The notes beneath the pieces were generated by a model. It ran no database searches and was not told where the DNA came from. It worked only from the letters and a program-made list of their open reading frames with translations. DNA of 64,000 nt, taken from contig OZ251530.1 in assembly GCA_965243095.1 (NCBI GenBank), positions 2,480,001-2,544,000 on the forward strand. Reading direction: 5' to 3'. Below are positions 34,310 to 43,010 of the stretch, piece by piece; the stretch's first letter is position 1, and each line of letters starts with the position of its first letter. Position numbers and translations under genes: made by a program. The stretch comes from VXYL01 sp965243095 (GTDB lineage Bacteria > Pseudomonadota > Gammaproteobacteria > Pseudomonadales > Azotimanducaceae).

Positions 34310-35206
34310 ATGAGCGCAAACGTGCTGTCGCTCGCGAGCCTCTCCCCGGGCCGCGACTTGGAAACCTACATCCACACCGTCAACGCCTTCCCGGTGCTGG
34401 CCGCGGAAGAGGAGCGGGAGTTGGCGGAGCGCTTCTACCGCGACGACGACTTGGACGCCGCCCGCGAACTGGTGCTCAGCCACCTGCGCTTCGTCGTCCA
34501 CTTGGCGCGCGGCTATTCCGGCTACGGCCTGCCGCAAGGGGATCTCATCCAAGAAGGCAACGTCGGCCTGATGAAGGCCGTCAAACGCTTCGACCCGTCC
34601 GTTGGCGTGCGTTTGGTTTCCTTCGCCGTGCATTGGATCCGCGCCGAGATGCACGAGTTCATCCTGCGCAATTGGCGCATCGTCAAGGTCGCCACCACCA
34701 AGGCGCAGCGCAAGCTGTTCTTCAATCTGCGCAGCAGCAAGAAGAAGCTCGGCTGGCTGAACCGGGAGGAAACCAAGGCCATCGCCGACGAACTGGGCGT
34801 GGATGCGGCCGAGGTGACGCGCATGGAAGGCCGCCTCGCGTCCCGGGACGTCGCCTTCGACGGCCACGCGGACGACGACGAGGACGCCGCCGCCCCCGCC
34901 CCGGCGCACTACTTGGAGGACGCCTCCGCCAATCCCGAGGAACTGGTGGCCGAGGCGGACGCCGCCGGCCGCGCCGCGCGCCAATTGGCCGCCGCGTTGG
35001 CCACGCTGGACGCGCGCAGCCGCGACATTCTGCGCGCCCGCTGGCTGGCCGAAGAGAAAACCACGCTGATGGAGCTTGCCGAGCGCTACGGCGTTTCCGC
35101 CGAACGCATCCGCCAACTCGAGCGCAACGCCATGAAGAAGCTGCGCAAGCACATGGAAGCAGCGGCCGGCGGCGCGGCGGCGGCCGCGGCGTTGGTGCCG
35201 GCCTAA
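34310..35206 (+). CDS. rpoH: Heat-shock sigma factor RpoH (sigma-32)
   Basis: A 298-residue sigma-70-family factor of the RpoH group. It directs RNA polymerase to heat-shock promoters. Region 2 has VLSHLRFVVHLARGYSGYGL, then LIQEGNVGLMKAVKRFDP and FAVHWIRAEMHEFILRNWR. The RpoH box QRKLFFNLR (about 133-141), unique to this class, is present. Region 4 has LMELAERYGVSAERIRQLER. An AAGGAGG ribosome site just before the ATG at 34310 fixes the start. The tail is Ala-rich. The CIRCE element upstream suggests control by HrcA. Confidence 0.96.
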   Translation: MSANVLSLASLSPGRDLETYIHTVNAFPVLAAEEERELAERFYRDDDLDAARELVLSHLRFVVHLARGYSGYGLPQGDLIQEGNVGLMKAVKRFDPSVGVRLVSFAVHWIRAEMHEFILRNWRIVKVATTKAQRKLFFNLRSSKKKLGWLNREETKAIADELGVDAAEVTRMEGRLASRDVAFDGHADDDEDAAAPAPAHYLEDASANPEELVAEADAAGRAARQLAAALATLDARSRDILRARWLAEEKTTLMELAERYGVSAERIRQLERNAMKKLRKHMEAAAGGAAAAAALVPA

Positions 35207-35224
35207 GCCGCTCTCGTCGCAGCA

Positions 35225-35246
35225 CCGGCCGGCGTCCGCCGGCCGG
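35225..35246. terminator. Perfect GC hairpin between rpoH and trmB
   Basis: A 10-bp perfect stem (CCGGCCGGCG and its complement) with a two-base loop, 18 bp after the rpoH stop. No T-run follows. It ends one base before the first possible trmB ATG, so it could end the rpoH message or limit trmB translation. Confidence 0.45.
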
Positions 35247-35247
35247 G

Positions 35248-35967
35248 ATGACCGCAGCGGGTTCCATGCCCGGCCCGCAAGAAACCAACTCCGACGCCGC
35301 CGATCCGGCGAACGTCGGCCGCGTCCACGTTCGCCACCGCGGGCGCATGACCCGCGGCCAACAACGCGCTCTGGACACTCTCTCGGCCCGCTACTTGGTG
35401 GATTGGGCCGCGGTGTGCGCCGACGATTTTCCCGCCGCCATCTTCGGCCGCGCCGCGCCACTGGCGGTGGAAGTGGGATTCGGCAACGGCAACGCCTTGG
35501 CGGCGTTCGCCGCGGCGCACGCGGATTGGAACTGCGTCGGCGTGGACGTGTACCAACCGGGCTTCGGCGCGCTGATGCTGGCTTGCGAACGCGCAGCGGT
35601 GGTGAACGTCCGCATCGTCAACGCCGAGGCCACCACCTTCCTGCGCCGCCTCGCGCCGAACTCGGTGCGGTTGATCAACGTCTTCTTCCCCGACCCGTGG
35701 CCGAAGAAGCGCCACCACAAGCGCCGCCTAGTGAACGCCGAATTCGTCGCCGCCGCGGCCGCTTGCTTGGAGTTGGGCGGTGCGCTTTCGCTGGCGACGG
35801 ACGACTCGAACTACGCCGAGAGCATGATCAGCTTGCTGGCCGCCGAACCGACCTTGCGCGGCGGCAGCACGCCCCGCCCGGCGGAACGGCCCCTCACGCC
35901 GTTCGAGACGAGGGCCCGCAACGCCGGAAGGGCGATTGTGGAACTGGCCTACCGGCGCGTCGCATAA
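35248..35967 (+). CDS. trmB: tRNA (guanine-N7-)-methyltransferase
   Basis: A 239-residue TrmB, which makes m7G46 in tRNA using SAM. Motifs: VEVGFGNGNALAAFA (SAM loop), NCVGVDVYQPGFGALM, and the signature NVFFPDPWPKKRHHKRRL, followed by LTPFETRARNAG at the end. ATG 35248 touches the hairpin at 35225-35246, so ATG 35266 is a fair alternative. It runs in the same direction as rpoH and converges on the Lrp gene, with a small stem (35976-35991) between their ends. Confidence 0.94.
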   Translation: MTAAGSMPGPQETNSDAADPANVGRVHVRHRGRMTRGQQRALDTLSARYLVDWAAVCADDFPAAIFGRAAPLAVEVGFGNGNALAAFAAAHADWNCVGVDVYQPGFGALMLACERAAVVNVRIVNAEATTFLRRLAPNSVRLINVFFPDPWPKKRHHKRRLVNAEFVAAAAACLELGGALSLATDDSNYAESMISLLAAEPTLRGGSTPRPAERPLTPFETRARNAGRAIVELAYRRVA

Positions 35968-35990
35968 AGGCCGAAACCGCCGCCCGGCGG

Positions 35991-36446
35991 TCAGATCGGC
36001 AACCCCTGCGGCGGCTTGATTTCGCCCAAGCTGAAGCTGGACTCCACATGGCGCACGCCCGGGTACTTCAAGATGCCGTTCATCACCAGCGTCGAGAAGT
36101 GCTCCATGTCGCGGGCCACCACTTTGAGCACATAGTCGTGGGCGCCGCTCATGGCGTGACATTCCACGATGTGCGGTTCCTGCAGCACCCGCGCATGGAA
36201 ATCGGCCGTGCCGGACTGTTGCTTCTCCAACGTCACCAGCACGAAGGCCGTGAGCGCGAAGCCGAGCAGGCGTTTGTCGAGCACCGCGGCGTAGCCGCTG
36301 ATGACCCCGGCCTGCCGCAGCGCCCGCAGCCGGCGGTTGGAGTTCGATTGCGACGCGCCCACCCGCTTGGCGAGGGCGACGTTGGGCAGGCGCCCCTCGC
36401 GCTGCAACACGGCGAGGATGCGACGATCGGCATCGTCCAGCTTCAT
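35991..36446 (-). CDS. Lrp/AsnC-family transcriptional regulator
   Basis: A 151-residue Lrp/AsnC protein. The N-terminal helix-turn-helix is LDDADRRILAVLQREGRLPN with VGASQSNSNRRLRAL. The C-terminal RAM ligand-binding domain reads ALTAFVLVTLEKQ, VVECHAMSGAHDYVLKVVA-like sequence and LVMNGILKYPGVRHVESSF. The ATG at 36446 matches the usual start. It is divergent from hppD, and an inverted repeat lies between, so it may sense an aromatic amino acid and control tyrosine breakdown, as AsnC-type regulators do in some bacteria. That link is inference from position. Confidence 0.88.
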   Translation of the reverse strand: MKLDDADRRILAVLQREGRLPNVALAKRVGASQSNSNRRLRALRQAGVISGYAAVLDKRLLGFALTAFVLVTLEKQQSGTADFHARVLQEPHIVECHAMSGAHDYVLKVVARDMEHFSTLVMNGILKYPGVRHVESSFSLGEIKPPQGLPI

Positions 36447-36470
36447 TTGGCGGAATCTCCTTTGCAAACG

Positions 36471-36491
36471 GCGTATTGCGCAAGAATACGC
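36471..36491. promoter_or_regulatory. Inverted repeat, candidate Lrp operator
   Basis: GCGTATT, seven bases, AATACGC: perfect 7-bp arms, 25 bp upstream of the Lrp start and 96 bp upstream of hppD. Size and symmetry suit a Lrp/AsnC dimer site. Confidence 0.5.
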
Positions 36492-36586
36492 CAAGAAACG
36501 CCGAAAACAGCCATGCGAAAGGCAACACTCACCAGCGAAAACACCGTACAGTAAACAACACTCTCGTTCTTGCGGAGTGACACGAC

Positions 36587-37639
36587 ATGGCGGAACACGG
36601 CAACCCGATGGGGCTTGACGGCTTCGAATTCGTGGAGTTCGCGGCCACCGAGGAAGGCGTGGTCGAGCCGGTGCTCGAATCGCTTGGCTTCGAGCGCATC
36701 GCCGAGCACCGCTCCAAGAACGTGGCGCTCTGGCGGCAGCACGACATCCACTTCGTGGTGAACCACGAACCCGGCAGCCCGGCGTGGTTCTTGGCGCAGG
36801 AACACGGCCCGTGCGCGGCCGGCATCGCCTTTCGCGTGCGCGACGCGAAACACGCCTTCGAGCGCGCCGTGGCCTTGGGCGCCGAGCCCATGGACATCCC
36901 GTGCGGCCCCATGGAACTGCGGCTGCCGGCCATCCGCGGCATCGGCGGCGCGCCGCTCTACCTCATCGACCGCTACGCCGCCGACGGCAGCATCTACGAC
37001 ATCGACTTCCGCTTCCTGCCGGGCGTTGCGCGACGGCCGGCCGGCGTCGGGCTGCTCGCCATCGACCACCTCACGCACAACGTCCACCGCGGGCGGCTGG
37101 ACCACTGGGCGGACTACTACTCGCGCCTGTTCAACTTCCGCGAGATCCGCCGCTTCGACATCCAAGGCGAACGCACCGGCCTGGTCTCCCGCGCCATGAC
37201 CGCGCCGGACGACAAGATCCGCATCCCGCTGAACGAGGAAGCCTCCGGCGGCGGCCAGATCGACGACTTCCTGCAGCGCCTAGGCGGCGAGGGCGTGCAG
37301 CACATCGCTCTCGCGTGCGAAAACCTGCCGGCGGTGTACGACCGCTTGCGCGCGAACGGCGTGGAGTTCGTGACGCCCCCTCCCGCCACCTACTACGAAA
37401 TGCTGGAGAGCCGCCTGGCGGGCCACGGCGAGCCGGTGGCCGAACTCGCCCGCCGCGGCATCCTGCTCGACGGCGAAACCAGCGGCGCCGACGGGCCGCG
37501 GCTGCTCTTGCAGATCTTCTCGAAGGAACTCATCGGCCCGCTCTTTTTCGAGTTCATCGAGCGCAAGCGCGACGAGGGCTTCGGCGAAGGCAACTTCCAA
37601 GCGCTGTTCGAGGCCTTGGAGCGGGAGCAGGCGGCATGA
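36587..37639 (+). CDS. hppD: 4-Hydroxyphenylpyruvate dioxygenase
   Basis: A 350-residue HPPD that turns 4-hydroxyphenylpyruvate into homogentisate in tyrosine breakdown. It has two VOC halves. The C-terminal catalytic half holds the iron ligands His in AIDHLTHNV, His in GVQHIAL, and Glu in LFFEFIERK. LLLQIFSKELIGPLFFEF is the family's hallmark stretch. The ATG at 36587 begins before GLDGFEFVEFA, as expected. The stop overlaps the next VOC gene (ATGA), so the two are co-translated. Confidence 0.95.
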   Translation: MAEHGNPMGLDGFEFVEFAATEEGVVEPVLESLGFERIAEHRSKNVALWRQHDIHFVVNHEPGSPAWFLAQEHGPCAAGIAFRVRDAKHAFERAVALGAEPMDIPCGPMELRLPAIRGIGGAPLYLIDRYAADGSIYDIDFRFLPGVARRPAGVGLLAIDHLTHNVHRGRLDHWADYYSRLFNFREIRRFDIQGERTGLVSRAMTAPDDKIRIPLNEEASGGGQIDDFLQRLGGEGVQHIALACENLPAVYDRLRANGVEFVTPPPATYYEMLESRLAGHGEPVAELARRGILLDGETSGADGPRLLLQIFSKELIGPLFFEFIERKRDEGFGEGNFQALFEALEREQAA

Positions 37640-38172
37640 ACATCGAGCGCATCCACCACGTCGCCTACCGCTGCAACGACGCCAAGGAAACGGTGGACTT
37701 CTACCGCACGATGCTGGGCATGGAGTTCCAACTGGCGTTCGCCGAAAACGAAGTGCCCTCCACCGGCGAACCGGATCCCTACATGCATGTTTTCCTGGAC
37801 GCCGGCGGCGGCAACGTGCTGGCGTTCTTCGAACTGCCGAACGCCGCCCCCATGGGCAAAGACCCGAACACTCCGGCGTGGGTGCAGCACATCGCCTTCA
37901 AGGTGGCCTCCCACGCGGACCTGCTGGCCGCCAAAGACCGCCTGCAGGCCGCCGCCGTGGACGTACTCGGCCCCATCGACCACGGCATCTTCGACTCCAT
38001 CTACTTCTTCGACCCCAACGGCCACCGCCTGGAACTCGCCTGCGACAAAGGCACCCCCGCCGACCACGCCCGCGCCCACGCCGCCGCCGAAGACATGCTC
38101 GCCGAATGGACCCGCACCAAACGCGCCCCCCGCCACGCCGCCTGGCTGCATTCGCTCCCGCGAACTGACTGA
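37636..38172 (+). CDS. VOC-family (glyoxalase-like) protein
   Basis: A 178-residue single VOC domain protein. Likely metal ligands are the His of RIHHVAYRC, Glu/His in the AFFELPNA strand region, the His of VQHIAFKV, and Glu in FDPNGHRLELAC. The start overlaps hppD by four bases, so a role in aromatic catabolism or in a related lyase or dioxygenase reaction is likely. The sequence is too general to name the substrate. The last 30 residues form an Ala-rich helix. Confidence 0.82.
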   Translation: MNIERIHHVAYRCNDAKETVDFYRTMLGMEFQLAFAENEVPSTGEPDPYMHVFLDAGGGNVLAFFELPNAAPMGKDPNTPAWVQHIAFKVASHADLLAAKDRLQAAAVDVLGPIDHGIFDSIYFFDPNGHRLELACDKGTPADHARAHAAAEDMLAEWTRTKRAPRHAAWLHSLPRTD

Positions 38173-38316
38173 CCGCGCTATCGGCGATACGCTCCGCCTT
38201 CCCTGATCGGCGTTGTGGAGTGCGTGCCACATCCGCGCCCGGTCTTCCACAGGATGCCCCCAACACGCCGCGAAGCTGCTACACTCCGCGCTTCGACAGG
38301 GATGGTCGGCTTTCAG

Positions 38317-41300
38317 ATGCGCCTTAAGGAAATCAAGCTCGCGGGTTTCAAGTCCTTCGTTGATCCGACAACGGTGGCGTTGCCGGGCAACCGCTGCGCG
38401 GTCGTGGGGCCCAACGGCTGCGGCAAGTCCAACGTCATCGACGCCGTGCGCTGGGTGATGGGCGAAAGCTCGGCGCGGCAGTTGCGCGGCGAAGCGCTTA
38501 CGGACGTCATCTTCAACGGCTCCAACGGGCGTTCGCCCACGGCCCTCGCGTCCGTCGAACTGGTGTTCGACAACCGCGCGGGGCGCGTCGGCGGCACGCT
38601 GGTGGAAGGCCGCCTGGCCAACTACGCGGAGATCGCCATCCGCCGCGAGGTCAGCCGGGACGCGCAGTCCACCTACTATCTCAACGGCAGCCGCTGCCGG
38701 CGCCGCGACATCGCGGACGTGTTCCTCGGCACCGGATTCGGCCCGCGCAGCTACTCCATCATCGAACAGGGGATGATCTCGGAGATCGCGGACGCCAAGC
38801 CGGAGGAGTTGCGCGGCTATCTGGAAGAGGCCGCCGGCGTCACCAAGTACAAGGAGCGCCGCCGCGAAACGCAAAACCGCATCGCCCACACCTTGGAGAA
38901 TCTGGCGCGGCATGCGGATCTGCGCGAGGAACTCGACCGCCAGATCGCCCACCTCAAGCGCCAGTCCCGCGCCGCTGAGCGCTACCGCGAGCTCAAGCAG
39001 GAGGAACGGGCGCGCACGGCGCAACTGCACGCCATTCGGCTGGCGGCCTTGGAAAAAACCCTCGGCGAACAAGCCGCGGCTGCGGCGGCGCTGGAGGTGG
39101 AACACGCCGGCGCGCTCAGCAAGCGGCAGGCGCTGGACACCGCGCTCGAACGCGACCGCGCGGCCTACGCCGAGCGGAGCGATGCCGCGAACGCCGCGCA
39201 GGCGCGCCTGTTCGAGGTGCGCGTGGGTGTGCAGGCGCTGGAGCAGGCCATCGATTTCGACCGCAAGCGGCGCGCCGAGTTGGAACACGAAAACAACGCC
39301 TTGGCGGAGCGCCAACGCGAAGTGGCGGCGCAACTCGAGGCGGATGGCGACCGCGTCGCCACCATGCGGCAGGAAGTGGAAGCCAAGCGCCCGGCGCTCG
39401 CCGCCAGCGAGGCCAAAGACGCCGAGGCGGCGCAGCGTTTGGAACAAACCGAGGAGCTGGCGCGAACGCGCCGCCAAGAGTGGGAGGAACACGCCCGCCG
39501 GGCGAACGAGAACGGCGCCGAGACGCGGGTGTGCCAGAGCCGCGTCGAACATGGCGAGGAGGCGCTAGCGGATCTGCGCGCTCGCCTCGACAACCTTCCC
39601 AAAGAGCCGGCGGCCGAAGAAGAAGACGGCGATTTGCAGTCCCTCGCCCGCGCCGTCGGTCAAGCCGTGCGGCACATGGGCGCTTGCGGCAAGGCGCTGG
39701 AGGACAACGCCGAGACGTTGACCGCCGCCAAGCAAACGCTCGCCGAGCGCGACGCAGCGTTGCAAACGGCGCGGCAGGCTGCCGGCGAGCGCCAAGCCGA
39801 GCACGCCGCGCTGGCGGCCGCGCAGGACGCCGCGCTGGGCCGCGCCGCCGCTTCGGAAACGGCGAGCCAGTGGCTGGAGGAAAGCGGCTTGAGCGATTCG
39901 CCGCGCTTGGCCGAAAACCTGATCGTGGCGCCGGGCTGGGAACGCGCCGTGGAAACGGTGCTGCGCGAAGACATGCAGGCGGTGGTGGCGCGCGACGGCG
40001 CCGACGCCGACGGGCAGGAACTGCAGCAGCGCATCTCCGCTTTGGCCGCGGCGCCGGAGGGCGGCGCTGTCCAAGTGGCCGTTGTCCAACCGCGCGCCAA
40101 CGCGGCCGAAGCGAACCGCAAACTCACGCCGCTTGCCACTTTCGCGCAAGGCGACTACGGCTCGCTGCTCGCCGGCGTGTACGCCGCGCAAACCCCGGCC
40201 GAGGCGTTCGCGGCGCGGCAACACCTCGCCGCCGGCGAGAGCGTCGTCACCCGCGACGGCTTGTGGCTGGGCGTCGATTGGATGCGCCTGCACCGCGGCG
40301 CGGAGGCGGACAGCGTGCTCGGCCGCGCCGCGGCCTTGGAAGCGCTGAAGCAAGACGTGGAAGCGGTCGTGGCCAAGGCGGACGACGTGGCGGCGCGGAT
40401 GGAGGAATGTCGCCGCGGCATCGCGGATTTGGAAAACCAACGCGAAGGGCTGCGCGGGCGCCATGCGGATGCCGCCGCCGCCCTTGCGCGCGCGAAAAAC
40501 GAGCACGACGTGTGCCGCGTTCGCCAAGAGGAAGCGCAGGCGAACGCCCAGCGCATCGCCGCCGAGCGGCGCGATGTGGAAGGCCGCGTGGCCAAAGAGG
40601 TCGCCCAGTTGGACGCCGCCCGCGCCCGGTTGGCCGACCTCGGCGAGCAAGCCAAAGCGCTGGCCGCCACCACCGAGAATCTGCGCCAAGCGCGTGACGA
40701 AGGCGAGCAAGCCGTCGCTGCGGCGCGGCGGCAAGCGCGGCAAGCACAGGACGAACACCACCGGCTCAGCACCGAGGCGCAAATGCTGGCGGCGTCCTTG
40801 GCGGCCGCGACAGCCGCCCGCGAGCGCCTCCTGGAGGAACGGGAGAACCTAGCCCGGCGCGCCAAGGAGATGACCGAAACCGTCGCGGCGATCGAGGCCG
40901 CCGCACCCGAACGGCAACAGCAGTTGCAGGCGAAACTCGCCGAAAGCCGAACCGCCGAGGAAGAACTCGCCAAGCTGCGCCAAGCGGTGGAGCAGATCGA
41001 CGCCACCATGCGCGAGGCGGCCGGCAAACGCAACGAGGCCGAACAGCTCGCCGACGAGGTGCGCAGCCGCCTCGAAGAAGCCCGCGTGGAGCGCGAACGG
41101 CTGGCCGCCAACCGCGATCACCTGCGCGCGGCGCTCGCGGAAACCGGCATCGACCTCGAGGAAGCCCGCGCCGGCGTGGCCGCCGAAGCCGGCGACGGCC
41201 CGATCCCGCTGGAAGAGCGCTGGGTGGAGATGGTGGAGAAGATCGCCGCCCGCATCGCCCGCTTGGGGCCGGTCAACCTGGCCGCCATCGACGAGTACGA

Positions 41301-41889
41301 GACGCAGGCCGAGCGCAAGCGCCACATGGACCAGCAACACGAGGACTTGGAGAAGGCCCTCGCCACCCTGCAGGGCGCCATCGGGCGCATCGACCGGGTG
41401 ACCCGGGCGCGCTTCAAGGACACCTTCAACCAAGTGAACAAGCGCCTGCTCACCCTCTTTCCCAAGTTCTTCGGCGGCGGCCGGGCGTCGTTGCAGCTCA
41501 CCGGCGAGGATTGGCTGAGCACCGGCGTGACGTTGATGGCGCAGCCGCCGGGCAAGCGCAACTCCAGCATCCACTTGCTTTCCGGCGGCGAGAAGGCGAT
41601 GACCGCGGTGGCGCTCATCTTCTCGATCTTCCAGATCAACCCCAGCCCGGTGTGCATGCTGGACGAGGTGGACGCGCCCTTGGACGACACCAACGTGGGC
41701 CGTTTCGCCGACCTCATCCGCGAACTGTCGAACGACTTGCAGTTCGTGCTGATCACCCACAATAAGCAGACCATGGAAATGGCCGATCACCTGCTCGGCG
41801 TGACCATGCAGGAGCCCGGCGTGTCGCGGCTGGTGTCCGTGGACGTGGCGCAGGCGGCGCGTATGGCAGTGGCCGGCGAAACAGGCTAA
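38317..41889 (+). CDS. smc: Chromosome segregation protein SMC
   Basis: A 1190-residue SMC ATPase that compacts and resolves the chromosome as a dimer with ScpAB. The N-terminal head has Walker A GPNGCGKSN (31-39). Two long coiled-coil arms surround a hinge at about residues 520-650 (region of ESGLSDSPRLAENLIVAP). The C-terminal head has signature LSGGEKAMTA (about 1088) and Walker B VCMLDEVDAPLDD (about 1110-1122). MRLKEIKLAGFKSF at 38317 is the canonical start; an in-frame upstream reading adds nothing conserved. Presence of SMC rather than MukB, next to zipA and ligA, is a common gammaproteobacterial order. Confidence 0.96.
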   Translation: MRLKEIKLAGFKSFVDPTTVALPGNRCAVVGPNGCGKSNVIDAVRWVMGESSARQLRGEALTDVIFNGSNGRSPTALASVELVFDNRAGRVGGTLVEGRLANYAEIAIRREVSRDAQSTYYLNGSRCRRRDIADVFLGTGFGPRSYSIIEQGMISEIADAKPEELRGYLEEAAGVTKYKERRRETQNRIAHTLENLARHADLREELDRQIAHLKRQSRAAERYRELKQEERARTAQLHAIRLAALEKTLGEQAAAAAALEVEHAGALSKRQALDTALERDRAAYAERSDAANAAQARLFEVRVGVQALEQAIDFDRKRRAELEHENNALAERQREVAAQLEADGDRVATMRQEVEAKRPALAASEAKDAEAAQRLEQTEELARTRRQEWEEHARRANENGAETRVCQSRVEHGEEALADLRARLDNLPKEPAAEEEDGDLQSLARAVGQAVRHMGACGKALEDNAETLTAAKQTLAERDAALQTARQAAGERQAEHAALAAAQDAALGRAAASETASQWLEESGLSDSPRLAENLIVAPGWERAVETVLREDMQAVVARDGADADGQELQQRISALAAAPEGGAVQVAVVQPRANAAEANRKLTPLATFAQGDYGSLLAGVYAAQTPAEAFAARQHLAAGESVVTRDGLWLGVDWMRLHRGAEADSVLGRAAALEALKQDVEAVVAKADDVAARMEECRRGIADLENQREGLRGRHADAAAALARAKNEHDVCRVRQEEAQANAQRIAAERRDVEGRVAKEVAQLDAARARLADLGEQAKALAATTENLRQARDEGEQAVAAARRQARQAQDEHHRLSTEAQMLAASLAAATAARERLLEERENLARRAKEMTETVAAIEAAAPERQQQLQAKLAESRTAEEELAKLRQAVEQIDATMREAAGKRNEAEQLADEVRSRLEEARVERERLAANRDHLRAALAETGIDLEEARAGVAAEAGDGPIPLEERWVEMVEKIAARIARLGPVNLAAIDEYETQAERKRHMDQQHEDLEKALATLQGAIGRIDRVTRARFKDTFNQVNKRLLTLFPKFFGGGRASLQLTGEDWLSTGVTLMAQPPGKRNSSIHLLSGGEKAMTAVALIFSIFQINPSPVCMLDEVDAPLDDTNVGRFADLIRELSNDLQFVLITHNKQTMEMADHLLGVTMQEPGVSRLVSVDVAQAARMAVAGETG

Positions 41890-41959
41890 GCTCGCAGTCG
41901 GGTCGGAGCTGGATTGGCTTCTAGGGAATGGCCCAGGGGGAGGGAAAGGAGTCCCGCAA

Positions 41960-42811
41960 ATGAACATCACGGAGTACACGGAGTACATCCTGTGGGCTGG
42001 CGGCGCGTTGATCGCGCTGGTGATCGGCCACGGCCTGTGGATGAACTGGCGTCGGCGCGCGGCGCGCGGCCGCGACGAGGCGGCGCGCGAGCCCTCCGAG
42101 CAGAGCCATTTCGACTTCGGCGCGGCCGACGATTTGGTCGAAGGCGTCGATGCCGAGGGTGCGCCGCCGCACCCTGACTTGGCGCCGGAGTTCGCGGCCG
42201 CGGCCGACAACGCCGCCGGCGGAGCTTTGGCGGATGCCGAAGTGCCAGCCGAAGTCGGCCGTCCCGGCCGCCGCATACCCATCGCCGGGCGCCGCACGGA
42301 GCCCACCGTGCCGCGCAATGTGCGCACCTTCGCCAACGGCGCGGACGTACACGCCAGCCGCACCCGCGTGGAGCAGCCGGCCACGCAAGAAGAGGTGGCG
42401 AACGTCGTCGTGATCTGGGTTTCGGCCAAGTCCGGCGACGCCTTCGATGGGCAAACCCTGCTGCGCGCGTTCATGGCCAGCGACTTGAAATACGGCGGCA
42501 ACGTGTTCCGCAAACTGCACCCGAACACGCGCAAGACCATGTTCACGGTGGCCAACGGGGTGGAGCCCGGCACGTTCGATCTTTCCGAGGTGGAGTCGTT
42601 GGCAACGCCGCAGGTGGTTTTCCTGCTGCGCCTCGCCGCCATGAACGACCCGCGGCCGGCGTTTGAGGAAATGCTCGAAGTGGCGCAGGAAGTGGCGGTG
42701 GCGGTGGGCGGAGAACTCAAAGATGAACGCAAGAACGACCTCAGCGGCCAAACCATCGAGCACTACCGGCAGCGCATCAGCGACTTCAAGCGCGTCAACA
42801 TGCGGGGCTGA
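41960..42811 (+). CDS. zipA: Cell division protein ZipA
   Basis: A 283-residue bitopic membrane protein that anchors FtsZ to the inner membrane. The N-terminal helix is ILWAGGALIALVIGHGLWM (about 10-28), followed by basic residues, then a Pro/Ala/Glu-rich linker to about 135. The C-terminal ZipA/FtsZ-binding domain reads VVVIWVSAKSGDAFDGQTLL, GNVFRKLHP, TMFTVANGVEPGTFDL and FEEMLEVAQEVA. It lies 70 bp after smc and before ligA, the classic order in this class. ZipA is largely restricted to Gammaproteobacteria. Confidence 0.93.
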   Translation: MNITEYTEYILWAGGALIALVIGHGLWMNWRRRAARGRDEAAREPSEQSHFDFGAADDLVEGVDAEGAPPHPDLAPEFAAAADNAAGGALADAEVPAEVGRPGRRIPIAGRRTEPTVPRNVRTFANGADVHASRTRVEQPATQEEVANVVVIWVSAKSGDAFDGQTLLRAFMASDLKYGGNVFRKLHPNTRKTMFTVANGVEPGTFDLSEVESLATPQVVFLLRLAAMNDPRPAFEEMLEVAQEVAVAVGGELKDERKNDLSGQTIEHYRQRISDFKRVNMRG

Positions 42812-42923
42812 TCTGCTTCGGGGGCTTCGCCTCCGGGACCCCCGTGGGAGGACGGCGTGCTTGTCGTAGCTGTTTGGGCCTTGAAGCGCGTGTTGCCAGA
42901 TGTGGAGCCCTCAGCGGGGGTGC

Positions 42924-42943
42924 GCGAGGGGCCTGCCCCTCGC
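42924..42943. terminator. GC hairpin between zipA and ligA
   Basis: Perfect 9-bp stem (GCGAGGGGC and its complement) with a two-base loop in the 199-bp gap. No T-run follows. It could attenuate readthrough into ligA or be a repeat remnant. Confidence 0.35.
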
Positions 42944-43010
42944 ATGAAGAGCCCCTGTCGGCGGAGTTGGGCGTTTGATTCGCGAATGTGACACGCCCAA
43001 CGGTATCGCA

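Noticed and set aside
42812..43010. Small gene between zipA and ligA
   Set aside because: Only short frames with no start site or conserved pattern. The gap holds a GC hairpin.
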